Source: Apostichopus californicus (Eukaryota > Echinodermata > Holothuroidea > Aspidochirotida > Stichopodidae). From it: DNA of 30,787 bases. The notes under the pieces are model-generated. The model saw only the letters and a program-made list of their open reading frames with translations. It did not search any database and had not been told where the DNA came from. Positions 10,720 through 22,279 of this stretch are shown here, piece by piece (position 1 is the stretch's first letter; each line of letters begins with the position of its first letter). The DNA lies in contig JAIPMN010002182.1 in NCBI GenBank assembly GCA_020650975.1, positions 1-30,787 on the forward strand, in the 5' to 3' direction. Made by a program: the position numbers and the translations under genes.

Positions 10720-12376
10720 TGGTAGAATGAGAAGAGAGGGCAGTGCCCAAAGGGGTCCAGTCATAGAGGGGATGAGACAGGTAAGCGAGGAGCAGAGTAA
10801 ATTGAACATTGTCAAGCAAAAACAAAAATAAAACATAAACCCCAAGACTTACTGGTCTGGGCGGTAATTACGAATGACAATACCTACCTGTTTCATATAC
10901 ATATGCAAGCCGATCTACCTAGCCTATAACAATTGGTATATTCTTGCACTGCACCCCATATGACCTTCCTCATCTACCATTCCATAGTGTATAATATATC
11001 TTTCTGGCTGGAAATTTCATCTACAGGGATTAAACATTCTAAGACTATCTTTATGAAAGGTTTTGAAGTCAGAAGAATTTCTTTGTTAACCTTTTAAAAT
11101 CTACCAGGAGCACTGCATAAGTTTCCTTGAACTGGGAATGCATTATGTACAGGCGGGTAAGAGAGGCATGACGTAAATTCAAGACAAGAGATGTAATTTG
11201 TGAATGAAACATTCAATATTGGCAATAATTAATATGACACACACATTTCAAGTGGACGAATCAAACGTAAACATCTTCTTTTCATAAATTGGGAATGTTT
11301 GCTTATCATTCCATGATATTAACATTTATGTTATTATTTATGGAAGAGGTGAATGGTTTCAGATATGAACAGCTTAGAAAATGTTGCTTTGGAAATGGAA
11401 AGGGCTATTTTTTCCTTTTTGTCAATTTAGATGACACAAATGGGACCAGGCCACCAGCCCCACCCCACCCATAAAATCCCTTTAATAATTTCTTTGCCAT
11501 TAGAATTTACTGTATAGAAAATGCTAATTAAGAAACTTTCCACAGATGCTTGAGGCCTTGAGAATATATTTCAAACGCATTGCAATTCTTAAAAGTGCTG
11601 TATAATATATTCTTTTGGATATTAGAGAAATTAATGCCCCTCACATATTTTTCTCTCCAAACTCCAAACATTCCACTAATTAATCATTCACTTATATTCA
11701 TTCATCAAAAGTATATATCAACATTTATACAACAAAGCACTTATTTCTAAAAATATCTGATCTGAAATACTACAATGTTATCACAACATATAGAATAATA
11801 TTACAGGGAGTTACAGAGGATCGAGGCAATTACAAGGCCACAATGCAGCTTTGTTGCTCATCATTTAACCATTGAAGTACTCATATGTTTCTAATAATTC
11901 ATGATTGACCACTTGCTTTTACGTAGGTTATCAGTTACTGAGATGAGTAACTCGCCAAGACCTGTTTTGGAATATAATCAGGAGGAACTGCCGATTTTTG
12001 GCTATAAATTTTTTATCAGAACTGACAAATTATCGTCTGTGAAATACAGAGAGGAGGAGACAACTGTTTGAGTAATATTCTATGATGAAAAATAATTAGA
12101 AATACTTGTGCCAGTTTTTCACTAAGTGCTTTATACATTATTTAAGTAGCTCCACATGCTGTTCAAGATTCAAAAGCAACTCTAACAAAGAAATATACGT
12201 AATATTACCATGGTAACAATATTGGCCACGGTACATGGAGAACTACAAAGTGTAAATTTACACTATCTGATAAGGAATTCAATTTGTAAAAATTTTGTTA
12301 TCTGACTGAAAAGTCTAACATGTCCTTTGTATTTCTTAAGCCTGCAGAGAACAGTCGCTAAATGGGTGGTATAATA
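10720..12376. other. Mostly AT-rich DNA with two very weak splice-like spots
   Basis: A purine-rich open stretch on the plus strand ends in CAG|GTAAGC near 10780. On the minus strand a frame of about 20 codons (10853-10914) is bounded by an AG and a GTAAGTC. Neither encodes anything I recognise and both may be chance. A TTAAAGGGA-type element end in complement orientation (TCCCTTTAA near 11475) has no visible partner. Confidence 0.35.
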
Positions 12377-12830
12377 GGTCATCAGCATTGATCCCAAATA
12401 TGCTAGAAATTCAAATAATGGTCAGTCATGTTAATATTTTAATAGACATTTTACTACTGGTCAGCCCCAATGCATTTTTCCTCTCTGTTAATTGTCTACA
12501 TTTTAAACATTTCTGAAAAGGTCATCAGTATTACTGACTGCTAATATGCTAGAAAGTGAAATATGCTAGAAAGTGAAATAATGGTCACCCATTTTTAATT
12601 TAAGCAAGCATTTTACAGCCAACCTCAAAGCATTGTTCCTCATCAAGAACCCAAATATGCCAGATAGTGAAATAATGGTCATCCATTTTCAATTTAAGCA
12701 AGCTTTAACTGCCAACCTCAAAGTATATTTCCTCATCAAGATCCCGAATGTGCTAGAAAGTCAAATATTGGTCAGCCATGCTCCATGCAACTAAAAGAAG
12801 TATTCCACTGCCATTGCACCCTCAACTGGT
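12377..12830. mobile_element. Tandemly expanded relative of the 9375-type MITE
   Basis: Four imperfect direct units share the order AGGTCATCAG, AAATATGCTAGAAA, AATAATGGTCA, ATTTTACTGCCAACC and CTCATCAAGA. They are anchored by TGCTAGAAA-type motifs near 12401, 12547/12563, 12656 and 12750. The last three units repeat with a period of about 93 bp and the first is about 146 bp upstream. Within unit 2 a 17-bp segment is itself doubled (from 12544 and 12560). The same motif order is seen in the complement of the 9375-9624 right end and of the 25217-25470 right end. Thus one end of the element has been repeated in situ. Confidence 0.75.
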
Positions 12831-13024
12831 CACCAAATAACTGGAGGTATATATACTATATTTTCAAAGCATATTGCAACATCTTTGTCAAAAATAGTTG
12901 CTTCATGAATTTGTTTTGTTGCAAGAGTAATCTTGGATATATATTTATTTTTTGAATATGTATAGCAGTATTATAGTAAGAGAAGTGGTACTACTCTGAC
13001 AATTCAGCATGTGATCTGCAAAGA

Positions 13025-13767
13025 TTGGATTGGATCTTTGTTGGAAGTCCCTGTGTACATATTAATTTTGAAGTTTCAGTCATGTCTGTTGTACCTTGTA
13101 ATATATGTACTGACATAAAACTCGCATGCAATGCCTTGCTGGATGAAATAACCCATGCATATTATAGCGGCAAAATAAAACTCAAAATCAAGAACACATT
13201 TTCAGGATGTTAATAAGTGCATTTAAGGCATTCACTTGAACAATCTATTACATATTTATCACCTCTTTTGAGTATGAAGATCTGCAATGGAGCTGAGCTC
13301 CAGCTACGACCAAAATTAACTGAGGACGCTGTCATATCGGTCCTATCTAGTTCCGTGAGACCTGACACGCCGTGCACTCTTTTGACTGCAGATCATAACA
13401 GTTGCATGAGTTGATCACTTGTAGTACACACAACTTCATTTGTAATTATTCAAGAATCTCAAGATCTCTTGACACATATATATTTTCAAAGTTTCAAGTC
13501 AAGGTATTGTTTTACAAACTTTGTGTAGTTTTGAAGCTGCACAAATGGAAACCAGGAACTTACTGTCTGAATCACCTAGAGCAGGTGCATCCGACATCTT
13601 TGAAGCTTGATATCGTTTTCACAAAATCATGTTACTTTAATTCAGAGACAGTTAAACAGTACAGCTTACACACACTTAGGATGGACATGAAAGTGCCCGT
13701 CTTTATATACACTGGAGGGCCCCATTTGATATCCACAACGATTGCTCCTTTGATTATCTATGTATGA
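13025..13767 (+). other. Run of three unrecognised open frames before the assembly gap
   Basis: Frames at 13025-13213 and 13217-13414 share one reading frame and are separated by TAATAA. A third, 13402-13767 (121 codons), is in another frame and overlaps the second by a few bases. The second begins at GTG and the third at TTG, neither a normal eukaryotic start. Base composition is a little richer in G and C at 13260-13400 than in the flanks. I recognise no domain, and the third peptide ends in STTIAPLIIYV just before the gap. It could be a decayed coding region, part of a long non-coding transcript, or chance. Confidence 0.15.
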
Positions 13768-13797
13768 TAGGGTAGGAGGATAACTAATAATACAGCC

Positions 13798-13799
<2 letters not shown>

Positions 13800-13878
<79 letters not shown>

Positions 13879-13910
13879 NNNNNNNNNNCCCCCCCCCCCC
13901 CCCCCCCCCC
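13800..13910. other. Assembly gap: poly-G, 10 N, poly-C
   Basis: 79 consecutive G (13800-13878), ten N (13879-13888), then 22 C (13889-13910). A contig whose right end runs into G and a neighbour whose left end begins with C is what results when reads fade into artefactual poly-G at their 3' ends. The true sequence and distance across this joint are unknown. Glycine or proline runs translated through it are meaningless. Confidence 0.92.
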
Positions 13911-15281
13911 GCTAAGAAGTACACAAACCCTGAGCAGTTCGATAGAATTAACAAGGCTTAACCTGAGCAATAGTAATAGTCCAAAAATAGTCCTAAATGG
14001 ATCGGCTAGAAATGACTGCTTTGGCTGGTTTTCAGTCATCATCATTCTTTTTTATGTTTAAATGTTGAAGACGATGAAATCTGGAGAATTAAAGGTGACT
14101 TTAGGCATTTAAGAGAATCCTGGATGAAACAAGAAGATTCTGCACCGAGAGCGGGCAGATGGATTGGGGAGCACTATGCTAAACTTTGACCTGTTCTAGC
14201 TCAAAATCTGAACAGTCACAGTGGCAAAACATTGAATGTGCATGATAGACCAAGACGTCAGCTATGATATGATGAGTAGGACATGTCAGTTAAAAACTTC
14301 AAACCGTGCTCTAGCAGCCTTGGAAAATGACAAAGTCAATGGCAGAATTAATTGTGGTATGACACCTGTAAAGAGGACAACTTAGAGACCACCCCAGGGG
14401 TCATCACAGTAAATGTACACAGATCTTAGTTGGCTTTTGAAAACTTCAGCCATCGATTATCACAAAACTAACTTGTAGGAATTGAATGTAAATTTATCTA
14501 GTAGGATATGTTATATCCGCTTTTGAAGCTTTAACGTGATTCCATAAAATATTCTTCAAAAAGATTATCATGTACTTTGTTATATTAACTAACTTGATGG
14601 TTTAAACTATTATCCTTTTCATGTTACATTTTAAGACCATGCAATGCTTAAAGTTTATGTTATTTATTTATATGTTTTGTGCTCCTTTATATATATTGTT
14701 GGTATTAATAAAATGAAAATGGAAACAACATACTGAATATAATATGACAATGACAGACACAATATTTCTTCTACCAGATACCATATCTTATACTTTTGCC
14801 TGACAACACAATCCTGTAAACTTCATTAAAATTGTATCAATATAACAAAGTGAATGTAAACACACATTTTTGCTTCATAAAATGATATTTCTTTGACCCC
14901 AAGAAGGATGTAGAATGAATTAGGATCCGTTAATATAATCTACTTTCCTTTTTGCCCCATTCTACTTTCTTGTGAAAGTGAAAGGAAAAAAAAAAAAGGC
15001 TGAAGCAAAACAACATCCATTTGAAAGATGTGAAAGAAGAAGAAGAATGCAAAGGTGTTTATTTAAGCATGTACTTGATACCTCTGGGGAATTTGAATTA
15101 GTACTTCTCAAAACAATTGCAAACTCAGAAACAGTTTGAAGTATTTAAGTAATATCCATAGTATTTATTCACACATTGTCTCATCTGCATGAACAATGCA
15201 ATAACCATGTTCAAATTTCGAGCTGGAACCATCAGAAAATCCAAACTTTTCACACAACTAAATTTAGAGAACTAATACACT
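13911..15281. other. Non-repetitive DNA right of the gap, no gene recognised
   Basis: 13911-14420 is less AT-rich than most of the window and looks transcript-like by eye, but all frames are soon closed. An AATAAA at 14707-14712 could be a polyadenylation signal, though this hexamer is common by chance in such DNA. A TTAAAGGTG motif at 14090 has no paired terminus. Confidence 0.4.
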
Positions 15282-15317
15282 ATAAATTATAATTAATTGT
15301 AATTAATTGTAATTTAT
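15282..15317. repeat. AT-rich 17-bp-arm hairpin
   Basis: 15282-15298 and 15301-15317 are inverted copies with one T/G mismatch and a 2-bp centre. The arms are made almost only of A and T, so the structure would extrude easily in supercoiled DNA. Confidence 0.85.
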
Positions 15318-15691
15318 AATTATATTAGATGTCTGTTTAATACTGTTATAGAACTTTAATACATAAAATACACATGTTCATAGGGACGACGGGAATGAAC
15401 TACATCCTCAATCGTTATTCAATTTTTAACATGATACGGGTAAATATAAAGCATGGCTGGGAGGGACCGTAAGCCTTTCATTGACGTTCCATAATACACT
15501 CATACACATTTGGTATAGTTCCATACGTTAATTTCCATGTGTCCACCATGCAAGCAAACTTGGATCGTGTTGATATAATGTACCCTGTTATTCTGCATAT
15601 ATTGATGAAATGTTTGTCAAACTAGTCATTAAACCTTATAGTAAAATCAATTTCATAATGACATAAAAGCATTTATACCATGTTGTTTTAG

Positions 15692-15715
15692 CTATACATA
15701 TGCTTATATGTATAG
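15692..15715. repeat. Perfect 10-bp inverted repeat with GCTT loop
   Basis: CTATACATAT at 15692-15701 pairs perfectly with 15706-15715 around a 4-nt loop. No flanking evidence for a terminator or small RNA was seen. Confidence 0.85.
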
Positions 15716-17033
15716 TAAAGCTCTTCAATTCAGACCGCTGACAATATTAAATTACCTGAATATAAATTTATGAGATAGACCCCCACATAAAAAATTGATC
15801 TAACATTGCAATGACAGATTGTCATACAAGCGTTAGTCTGAATTGCTATCATTATGCATAACATTCCCAACATTTTCTGAGGTTATTTCCTTGTATGTGT
15901 AATGTGTGCCCGAATTTCATATCATGCAGGAAGTTGACATCAATGTAGTAAAGAGAAATAGTATGAAATAAAAACTACTGTATAATATATCAATAATTGT
16001 AAAGTTTATGTGCAAAATTTGTATGGTTTTGCAAAAAGATGTTAACGACTATGATGTATGATCACAGAATGAAATGAATGTGTCTTATGAAGTGCAATGT
16101 AGCTTTATGATGGACATTTCCCTCAGGATAGATGAATATTAATGTCAAAGAAACCACGGCTCTGTAATAAATCTGGGGACCTGAGAGGGTGGTACCTGTC
16201 GATTAAACTAGGGAGTAATATTATCCTAGGGAGATCAAGGTTAGCAGGAACCTTTTCCAAAGAGACAAGGTTTTAAATGAAAAGAAGAAATAACAAACAT
16301 CAATCAATCAATCAATCCATCAAGAAGCAAATAAATAAATTAATAAATGTAGGAAGGATGTTGACAAGAACTTCAATGGAAGCAAAACACTGACATATTG
16401 AAACTAAATCCAAATTCAGCTTACAACATTTCTTGAAAAGGGTATGGATGTGTTTACATCATAACCTTGTAACAACTGTGATCTCAGTGTGCCATCGGAA
16501 AGTGAAACAGTTTTGTTATTGGCAATAAACTCAGTATAAATTAAGCTTTATAAATGCTAAAAACTCCTCCCTTGCAAAAATTCATCCTTAGGTTACAGAA
16601 GAAAAAAATTGAAATAGATATTAAACAAAGTTCATGAACAATTAAAAAGCATATAATAAGAAGCTGTAGACAATTTCATATTTCAGACTTGCTAAAGTCT
16701 TCAGACTTTAGATAACGTATTACTTTAGGCTAAGTATCAAAGAACATACGTAGTGAACTGAGATAATTCCTGAAAGGAATATGTTTTATATTTAACTTCT
16801 TTGTAAGTGTTGTGAGGGCATCCTTCACCGTTTAAGCATTAGTATTATCAATGATGATGGTTCAGTTTACTGCTTCATAAACCTTTGACAAAGTTTCTTA
16901 CCTTTTCAAGTGACATATCAGCACATAGGCTATGTTGGCTGCGGCTTTTAAAAACCACATTACGATATAAGAAGTAAGCTATTGTAGGCTGTTTATATTT
17001 AGAGGGGAAGGAAAAAATAAGTGGCAGAGTTGT
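15716..17033. other. AT-rich DNA with small simple repeats
   Basis: Holds an ATCA run at 16299-16318 followed by an AAAT run at about 16328-16347. A perfect 9-bp inverted repeat (CTAAAGTCT, TC centre) spans 16692-16711. A slightly GC-richer patch at 16150-16260 has no open frame that I can support. Confidence 0.5.
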
Positions 17034-17113
17034 TACTATCAATGAATATGTAGTGATTACCAGTTACATTACATACTGTCAATGAATATTCAGTGATTAC
17101 CAGTTAAATTACA
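17034..17113. repeat. 40-bp tandem duplication
   Basis: 17034-17073 and 17074-17113 are head-to-tail copies differing at only a few positions, with the shared core AGTGATTACCAGTTA. No further copies follow. Confidence 0.88.
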
Positions 17114-17159
17114 CAATGAGGAACTTAATAATACAGGGAGCTTACATTGAACATTTTAC

Positions 17160-17781
17160 TTAAAGGAATATAAAGGAATATTCCATTAGCTCAGGCACTG
17201 GGACACTTATATGGAAAAGAAAATATATTTCACAATGTCAGGTGCAGATCCCATATTCAATATCTTATCCCTAAATTGAGATAATGGTTGGTTCAATGTA
17301 ACCTAGAAGTTTGAGGGGTTAAACCCTTGATTCTTCCCTGGAACGGTAGGTGATATGAATTATAAGGCAATGTTCTTCAAAAGACTTTCTTTTTATAATC
17401 TTCCTGTTAATTTATATCCTTGAAACCGGATACATTTGGAATATTTGCTTAGCTTTCAAGGTTGCCTGTTGGTCTATTTAGAATTTGATTAAAATGCATC
17501 TTTATTTGGTAGAAATACTATTTTCCACTGTGAACAAGTGTGATGAATATTTATAGAGAAAAACGGAAACATTTTATTGTCGACTGAATTGTAGTGATGA
17601 CTTCATTCATTTTGTTTTTGCCAAATATTCATTCACAAAATGCAACCAAATTTGAAAAAAAAAATCATATCTTTGGCAGTAGAAATTGCTATGAGGATGC
17701 CATTTTGATCAAAATATGTATAAAGTTACCGGCATTCTTTTACCAGCCATAAACTTTAACCACTGGAATATATCCCTTTAA
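17160..17781. mobile_element. Candidate 622-bp MITE with TTAAAGG ends
   Basis: The left end TTAAAGGAATAT and the complement of the right end TTAAAGGGATAT agree. If an internal AAAGGAATAT duplication on the left is skipped, both continue ATTCCA. TTAA is present at both edges. Similarity inside the ends fades quickly, so the pairing could be accidental given how often TTAAAGG occurs here. Confidence 0.4.
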
Positions 17782-19465
17782 TAAAAATGTTACAGTAATG
17801 TCAATAGTGAAATATGCTTACACATGCCTTAATTAAAATGCCTGGGTTCCTTCCAAATATATCCTGCCTCTCCCTATACACTTGTGTATAAATTGTATAC
17901 CATGTTAATCAAAGTGATTTCGCAAAATGTCACAACAGCTGTCTAAAACACTGACCATAAGTAATTCTTTACCATTTTGAAGTCCCCGGCATTCGACATT
18001 CCATCATGAGAGTCTTTTTCAATGTTTATATGCATCATAATTCTAATTTGCTTATATTCTTCGGTGAAAGGGATAGAAAAAATCTGTGCAAAATAGTACC
18101 AAATCATAGTAAGAATGCGATCGTGGAGAACCTGTCAGTGCTAGCTGCAAGAGATGATTGATTTCGTCAGGTATTTTTTATTTGTTTACCATGGAAAGCC
18201 GAATGGGACATCAACCATAACACTGCATATAGTGTGGAACTTCTGACCATCTGGTTATATCGTACTCCATCATAAATAGTTCACAAACGTATCTGAAAAC
18301 ATAATCTATTATTTAAGTGTTGCCGCCAGAATCTTTCAAAGTTACAGAAATGAAACACACAAGCATACGAACAGGCCAGGTGACAAAGTATACATACAGA
18401 TGCCAGATGGGTTGCATGAGTGGTTGACTCAGAAGTCTGACTAGAGCAGCTTTGCCCAGCTAAATAGATATTTAAAAAGTAAAAGTAATTAATCCCATTT
18501 TTTACTTTCAGATAAATGTATAATGTTAGATTGAGAACTAAAATTCCAGAATGTCTGACTATATGATCACATGCATGGCTTGGTCAGAATAACACAAAGT
18601 CCTTTAAAAGCCAAATCTTAAAGTTTGTACATGTTTTTTATGCAGAAGGAACTAGCACAGTTTAACACTATGATATCATATTAATTCAAAGGAAATGCTT
18701 TGAATGTTTATGAATCAATGCACATCTAAATTTTCTTTTTTTTGGTACACTGTCCTTTCATAATACAAACAAAATGTTACATACATTTTTTTCCAGGATG
18801 TATAAGTGAAAAATTTAGTCTCCAAATGTCTATTTCATAAATCTGTTCAAAATAAGTGCGGATACTTCAGATGATTTTTAAAACAGAAAATAGTTACATG
18901 TCGTGCAAACAAATGATGCATTTGCTTTAAGAGGGATAGCAGGGGAAAATCCCATCATATGCAACATATACCATCATTTGAAGAATTTACATAAAACCCA
19001 AATGTCAACATGTAAGTCCCAGTATATATAGAGACATTTTGGACACCTATAGAGCTCAAGCCAGATAAACGGTCGATAGACCTTAGGGGCATTACCAGGG
19101 AGATTCCTAAGATTAGATGGTTAGAATACTATCCTAGAAGCAATAATTATTTGGCCCTTAAAAAAACTTTGATAAATTCTCAGTCTCAAGTTTTAAACAA
19201 GTTTTTTATGATTTTGAATTGATTTCTACTACAGATAACTAAATAATAAAGATTTATTTTACTATTATATTACACTACAAAGATGATAGCATTTCCAGTT
19301 CCAAGGAAGCAAGAAAACGATCGTTTTGAAATATTTTCTTTCATGAAATATATGGAGTATATTTTTGACGATATGAAATGAAAATAAGTTGGGAAAAAAT
19401 CTCTCTCACCACCATCTTCCTATAAGAAATTACCTGCTTTGAATTCTTAGGAGTGACAAGCTTAC
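17782..19465. other. AT-rich DNA, nothing recognised
   Basis: No coding frame or paired repeat ends identified. A slightly GC-richer patch at 19060-19140 holds no supportable frame. Confidence 0.5.
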
Positions 19466-19606
19466 CTGCCTCCTCACAACCATAACACTCTTCTTACTAC
19501 ATCTGTAAGCTTTGAGCATCGACCTCCAACAGTGACAGGTATCATCCCAACCAACGTCACTCACTCTCCATTTATTATGTCTAGTTGAGTATATTGCAAC
19601 TTGTTG
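19466..19606 (-). CDS. Candidate coding exon with a good 5' splice site
   Basis: Read on the minus strand, 19606 to 19466 is 47 codons without a stop, after a TGA at 19607-19609. It ends in CAG followed by GTAAGC (complement of 19460-19465), a strong match to the animal donor consensus. The region is clearly less AT-rich than its surroundings. The predicted peptide contains VGWDDTCHCW and ends KKSVMVVRRQ; the Cys-His-Cys cluster is suggestive but matches no motif that I can name. No convincing upstream acceptor was found, and a first exon with an ATG (19539-19541) is also possible. Reading past the donor gives a stop after about 12 codons. It may be an exon, part of a 5' untranslated exon, or chance. 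Confidence 0.25.
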
Positions 19607-19621
19607 TCATTTCAACAAGTT
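19598..19621. repeat. Perfect 9-bp inverted repeat
   Basis: AACTTGTTG at 19598-19606 pairs with CAACAAGTT at 19613-19621 around a 6-nt loop. It lies at the upstream edge of the candidate minus-strand exon. Confidence 0.8.
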
Positions 19622-19908
19622 TATGCCAATTGTTAAAATGTTGACTTCTTTTCAAGCTTGTAATTTAACAATTTTCTAAAATATGCCGAAATGACCACTT
19701 ATTATTACATCATCTCATTTAAAAATTTTCTGAAAAATCTCAAATTAGTAGGGTTAAATATAACTTTAAACAGCTGTAAGATATTCTCGTTAAATTCTTA
19801 ATGTTTAGAAACATACATAACATATTCTGTTGGTATCTCACACTGTGATATATTTAATTACCATATTAATCTCCAATAACTTCTAAAAATGTGACTTTTC
19901 TTAGGTCT

Positions 19909-19931
19909 GGGTAGGGGATGGGGGAGGGGGG
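19909..19931 (+). repeat. G-quadruplex motif
   Basis: Four G-runs of 3, 4, 5 and 6 bases are separated by TA, AT and A. This fits the standard quadruplex pattern on the plus strand with very short loops. Confidence 0.85.
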
Positions 19932-21123
19932 CATTGTCATTCTTACTTGTCTACAGGAATTTTAAGTTGGTGAAAATTCTGTTTACTGAGTAGGACTGCC
20001 TTCTTAAATGTTTTGGCTATGAATCGTTTATTTCCATGGTAATTTAGCAGAAATTTGACAAAATCATTTCATTGTACTTTCTAGCACAGAGTAAAACCAG
20101 AACAGCCAGTGTCACCATTTTTTCTTAGAAAAGAATATTTTCTCATTTAATAACAGAAAACTACTGTACAGTATCATACTAACCACAGGTTTGACTTTTC
20201 TGTATCTGTAGAATATCACTTTTTGAAATATTCATTTTTATTCTTCCATTGCACAAAAAATTTATGTTTCATCTTAGTAAATTTTCCTTTCTAACCGGGG
20301 GCTATCTATAAGGGCAAAATACAGCTTCTGGTCACAAAGAGGCACTGAGCATTTATACTCTAAAACATATAAATATAAAAAAGACAAGATGCTCGAAAGA
20401 TTTCTAAGAATCACATCAAAATTTGACATTAATAAATCACATTTGAGTACTCTGTCATCTCGAACTGAAAATAAAGTTTGGAATTATTATAATATGAAAT
20501 AAGCCTAAGAATGACTTCAAGGTATCAAAACTACAGTATGAAATGTTTCCCGAAAGGTACTTAGGGCGGTATTGAAGAAATTAGCATGCATGCACTCTGG
20601 ATGTGTAACCTGATTAACTCGCAGATGACATTGCACAGGTCCTACCTGTACCGCGTAAGATTTGTCACAGGGGTTCTACTTGTAATGTGTAAGGTTAGCA
20701 TGTAATATACATTTCTGAGTTGTCAATGAGAACTTTTTGTCAGAATAAATGTATAATAAATGTGTTCCTTATACGTCACCTGCCGTACAAGCAGTTATTT
20801 TCACTATATATTTCCATGTTTGTTTTTATTTAAAGCCAAACTTTATATGTTACCCCTATCAACATTATGGACTAACCTCAAGCTTCATGTACATGTCCTA
20901 TTGTGTCGGGGATTAACAATTTCTATATGAAACACAACGTATTTTAACATTCAAAGACATGTTAAATACATACTATTATCAACTTTTACTAATTTAGTAA
21001 AGTACAATTTTAATGTTCTTTTGATAATTTTATTCTACCTATTGGATGTTTTTCTAGCATTGACAAACAGTGCAGACCCTATGATTTTAGTATTAGCAAC
21101 CTTTCTGAGATATAACTGTCTAG
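19932..21123. other. AT-rich DNA with one short ATG frame
   Basis: A plus-strand frame starting with ATG near 20584 runs about 39 codons to a TAA near 20705 and includes a hydrophobic segment (VRFVTGVLLVMC). The patch is GC-richer than its flanks. It is too short and unsupported to call a gene. Confidence 0.3.
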
Positions 21124-21354
21124 TCATCGAAGGGCAAAGGACTTGTACTGGTCAACGAAGTCTTCGGCTTTGAGTACAGCGTTATTGAACGTTGCTGGAT
21201 GATATCTAACGATGTAGTACTAATTACAGACTTTGCGATCCATGTTGAAGTCATTGCCAACTCACAAGTTTGAAAGGTGGGTAAGAGTGACTCCATAATT
21301 TTCCCTTTTAGGAAACAAAGCAAAAGGCTCTAAGGAAGCACTTTTGTGGTGGGG
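21124..21354 (-). pseudogene. Coding-like stretch broken by two in-frame stops
   Basis: On the minus strand one reading frame from 21354 to the TGA at 21124-21126 gives about 76 codons interrupted only by TGA (21262-21264) and TAG (21220-21222). The last 31 codons read YYIVRYHPATFNN followed by AVLKAEDFVDQYKSFALR, a balanced, protein-like composition unlike the lysine/asparagine/isoleucine-rich noise elsewhere. The stretch is GC-richer than its flanks. I do not recognise the family. Either it is a decayed coding sequence with two nonsense changes, or the real exon starts after the AG at 21220-21221 and the upstream match of frame is chance. A different frame of the same strand is open for 67 codons from an ATG at 21323, but its content looks less protein-like. 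Confidence 0.3.
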
Positions 21355-22279
21355 CTATACTAATTTCAACCCAATTAAAGCAGCAGTGACTATTACAAAC
21401 AATTATTCAAAAGATATATGCAAATAATACCTTAAAAATGTGATGGAAAGGTTTTAAATTAACAGCGACAATGTAAATTTACGCTTCACAAAAGAAGTTG
21501 ACAGCAGAAACCAATGTTCAAAGAAAAGGCTGGTAATAAATGTAGTTTAAGAACGGGGGTCACAATTCTTCCTAGAAAAGACTACTGTACTAAATATATT
21601 AATAGTGTTTTGAAACACTATATGCTGTTACATAATTGCAATACAGGGGGTTAGAGGAAAGAATACATTAAGGTTTCAGAATCAAAGAGAAGTAAGTTTA
21701 AACCAATTGTGAATTTGAACACAGATATCTGATCTCATAAAAAAATCATATCGGTTTCAATAATTCACTTTAAATCTTAATTTACCTTAATGCAACTTTA
21801 TGAGTATGGTCATCAATCTTACCAACGATACACAGTACTTCTCCAAATAGGATTGTAGAGATGTATCAAAGTGAGATACATAGCTCCTGGAATTTTGCCA
21901 CCAATTGAAATTTAATGAGGATATAATTCATTTTTCCATTTTTTCTGATCCTTTTGTTACTGAGTCACTTTTTCATAAAAGGTAGAAAATTACAAAATTT
22001 TGACCACAACTACATCAGCTTTATATATTCAGCAATACCACCTGAAGCCCTCTATTGCCTTCTTGTTTGCATTCTCTAATATGCATGGTTCTATGGTGAT
22101 CACAAAGTCATTGGTCTACACCATGAGGTGAAACATTTAACACATTTGGAAAATGTTCCTCACGCAAAGAATGTAAATATTGTCTCTTAAATAGCAGAAA
22201 CGATAGCTTTTTAGTGACACATAGGGAGGGCACAATTGTAGGGTTGTCTTAGCAAATTTAACCAAAGCCTCATTTTTGT
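21355..22279. other. AT-rich DNA, nothing recognised
   Basis: No paired termini, tRNA-like boxes or coding frame supported. Confidence 0.55.

Noticed and set aside
10853..10914. Minus-strand micro-exon between AG and GTAAGTC (peptide includes VGIVIRNYRPD)
   Set aside because: Only about 20 codons, weak acceptor tract, no recognised family; too short to support by eye.
12377..12830. CRISPR-like array
   Set aside because: Units are about 93 bp, imperfect, with no short conserved repeat alternating with unique spacers, and they match MITE ends in a eukaryotic context.
13402..13767. Longest gap-free open frame (121 codons) as a real gene
   Set aside because: It begins at TTG, has no recognisable domain and abuts an assembly gap; kept only as a low-confidence region note.
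13758..14061. Glycine-rich and proline-rich proteins
   Set aside because: They are translations of poly-G, N and poly-C at the assembly gap.
14707..14712. AATAAA polyadenylation signal
   Set aside because: The hexamer is frequent by chance in AT-rich DNA and no supported gene precedes it.
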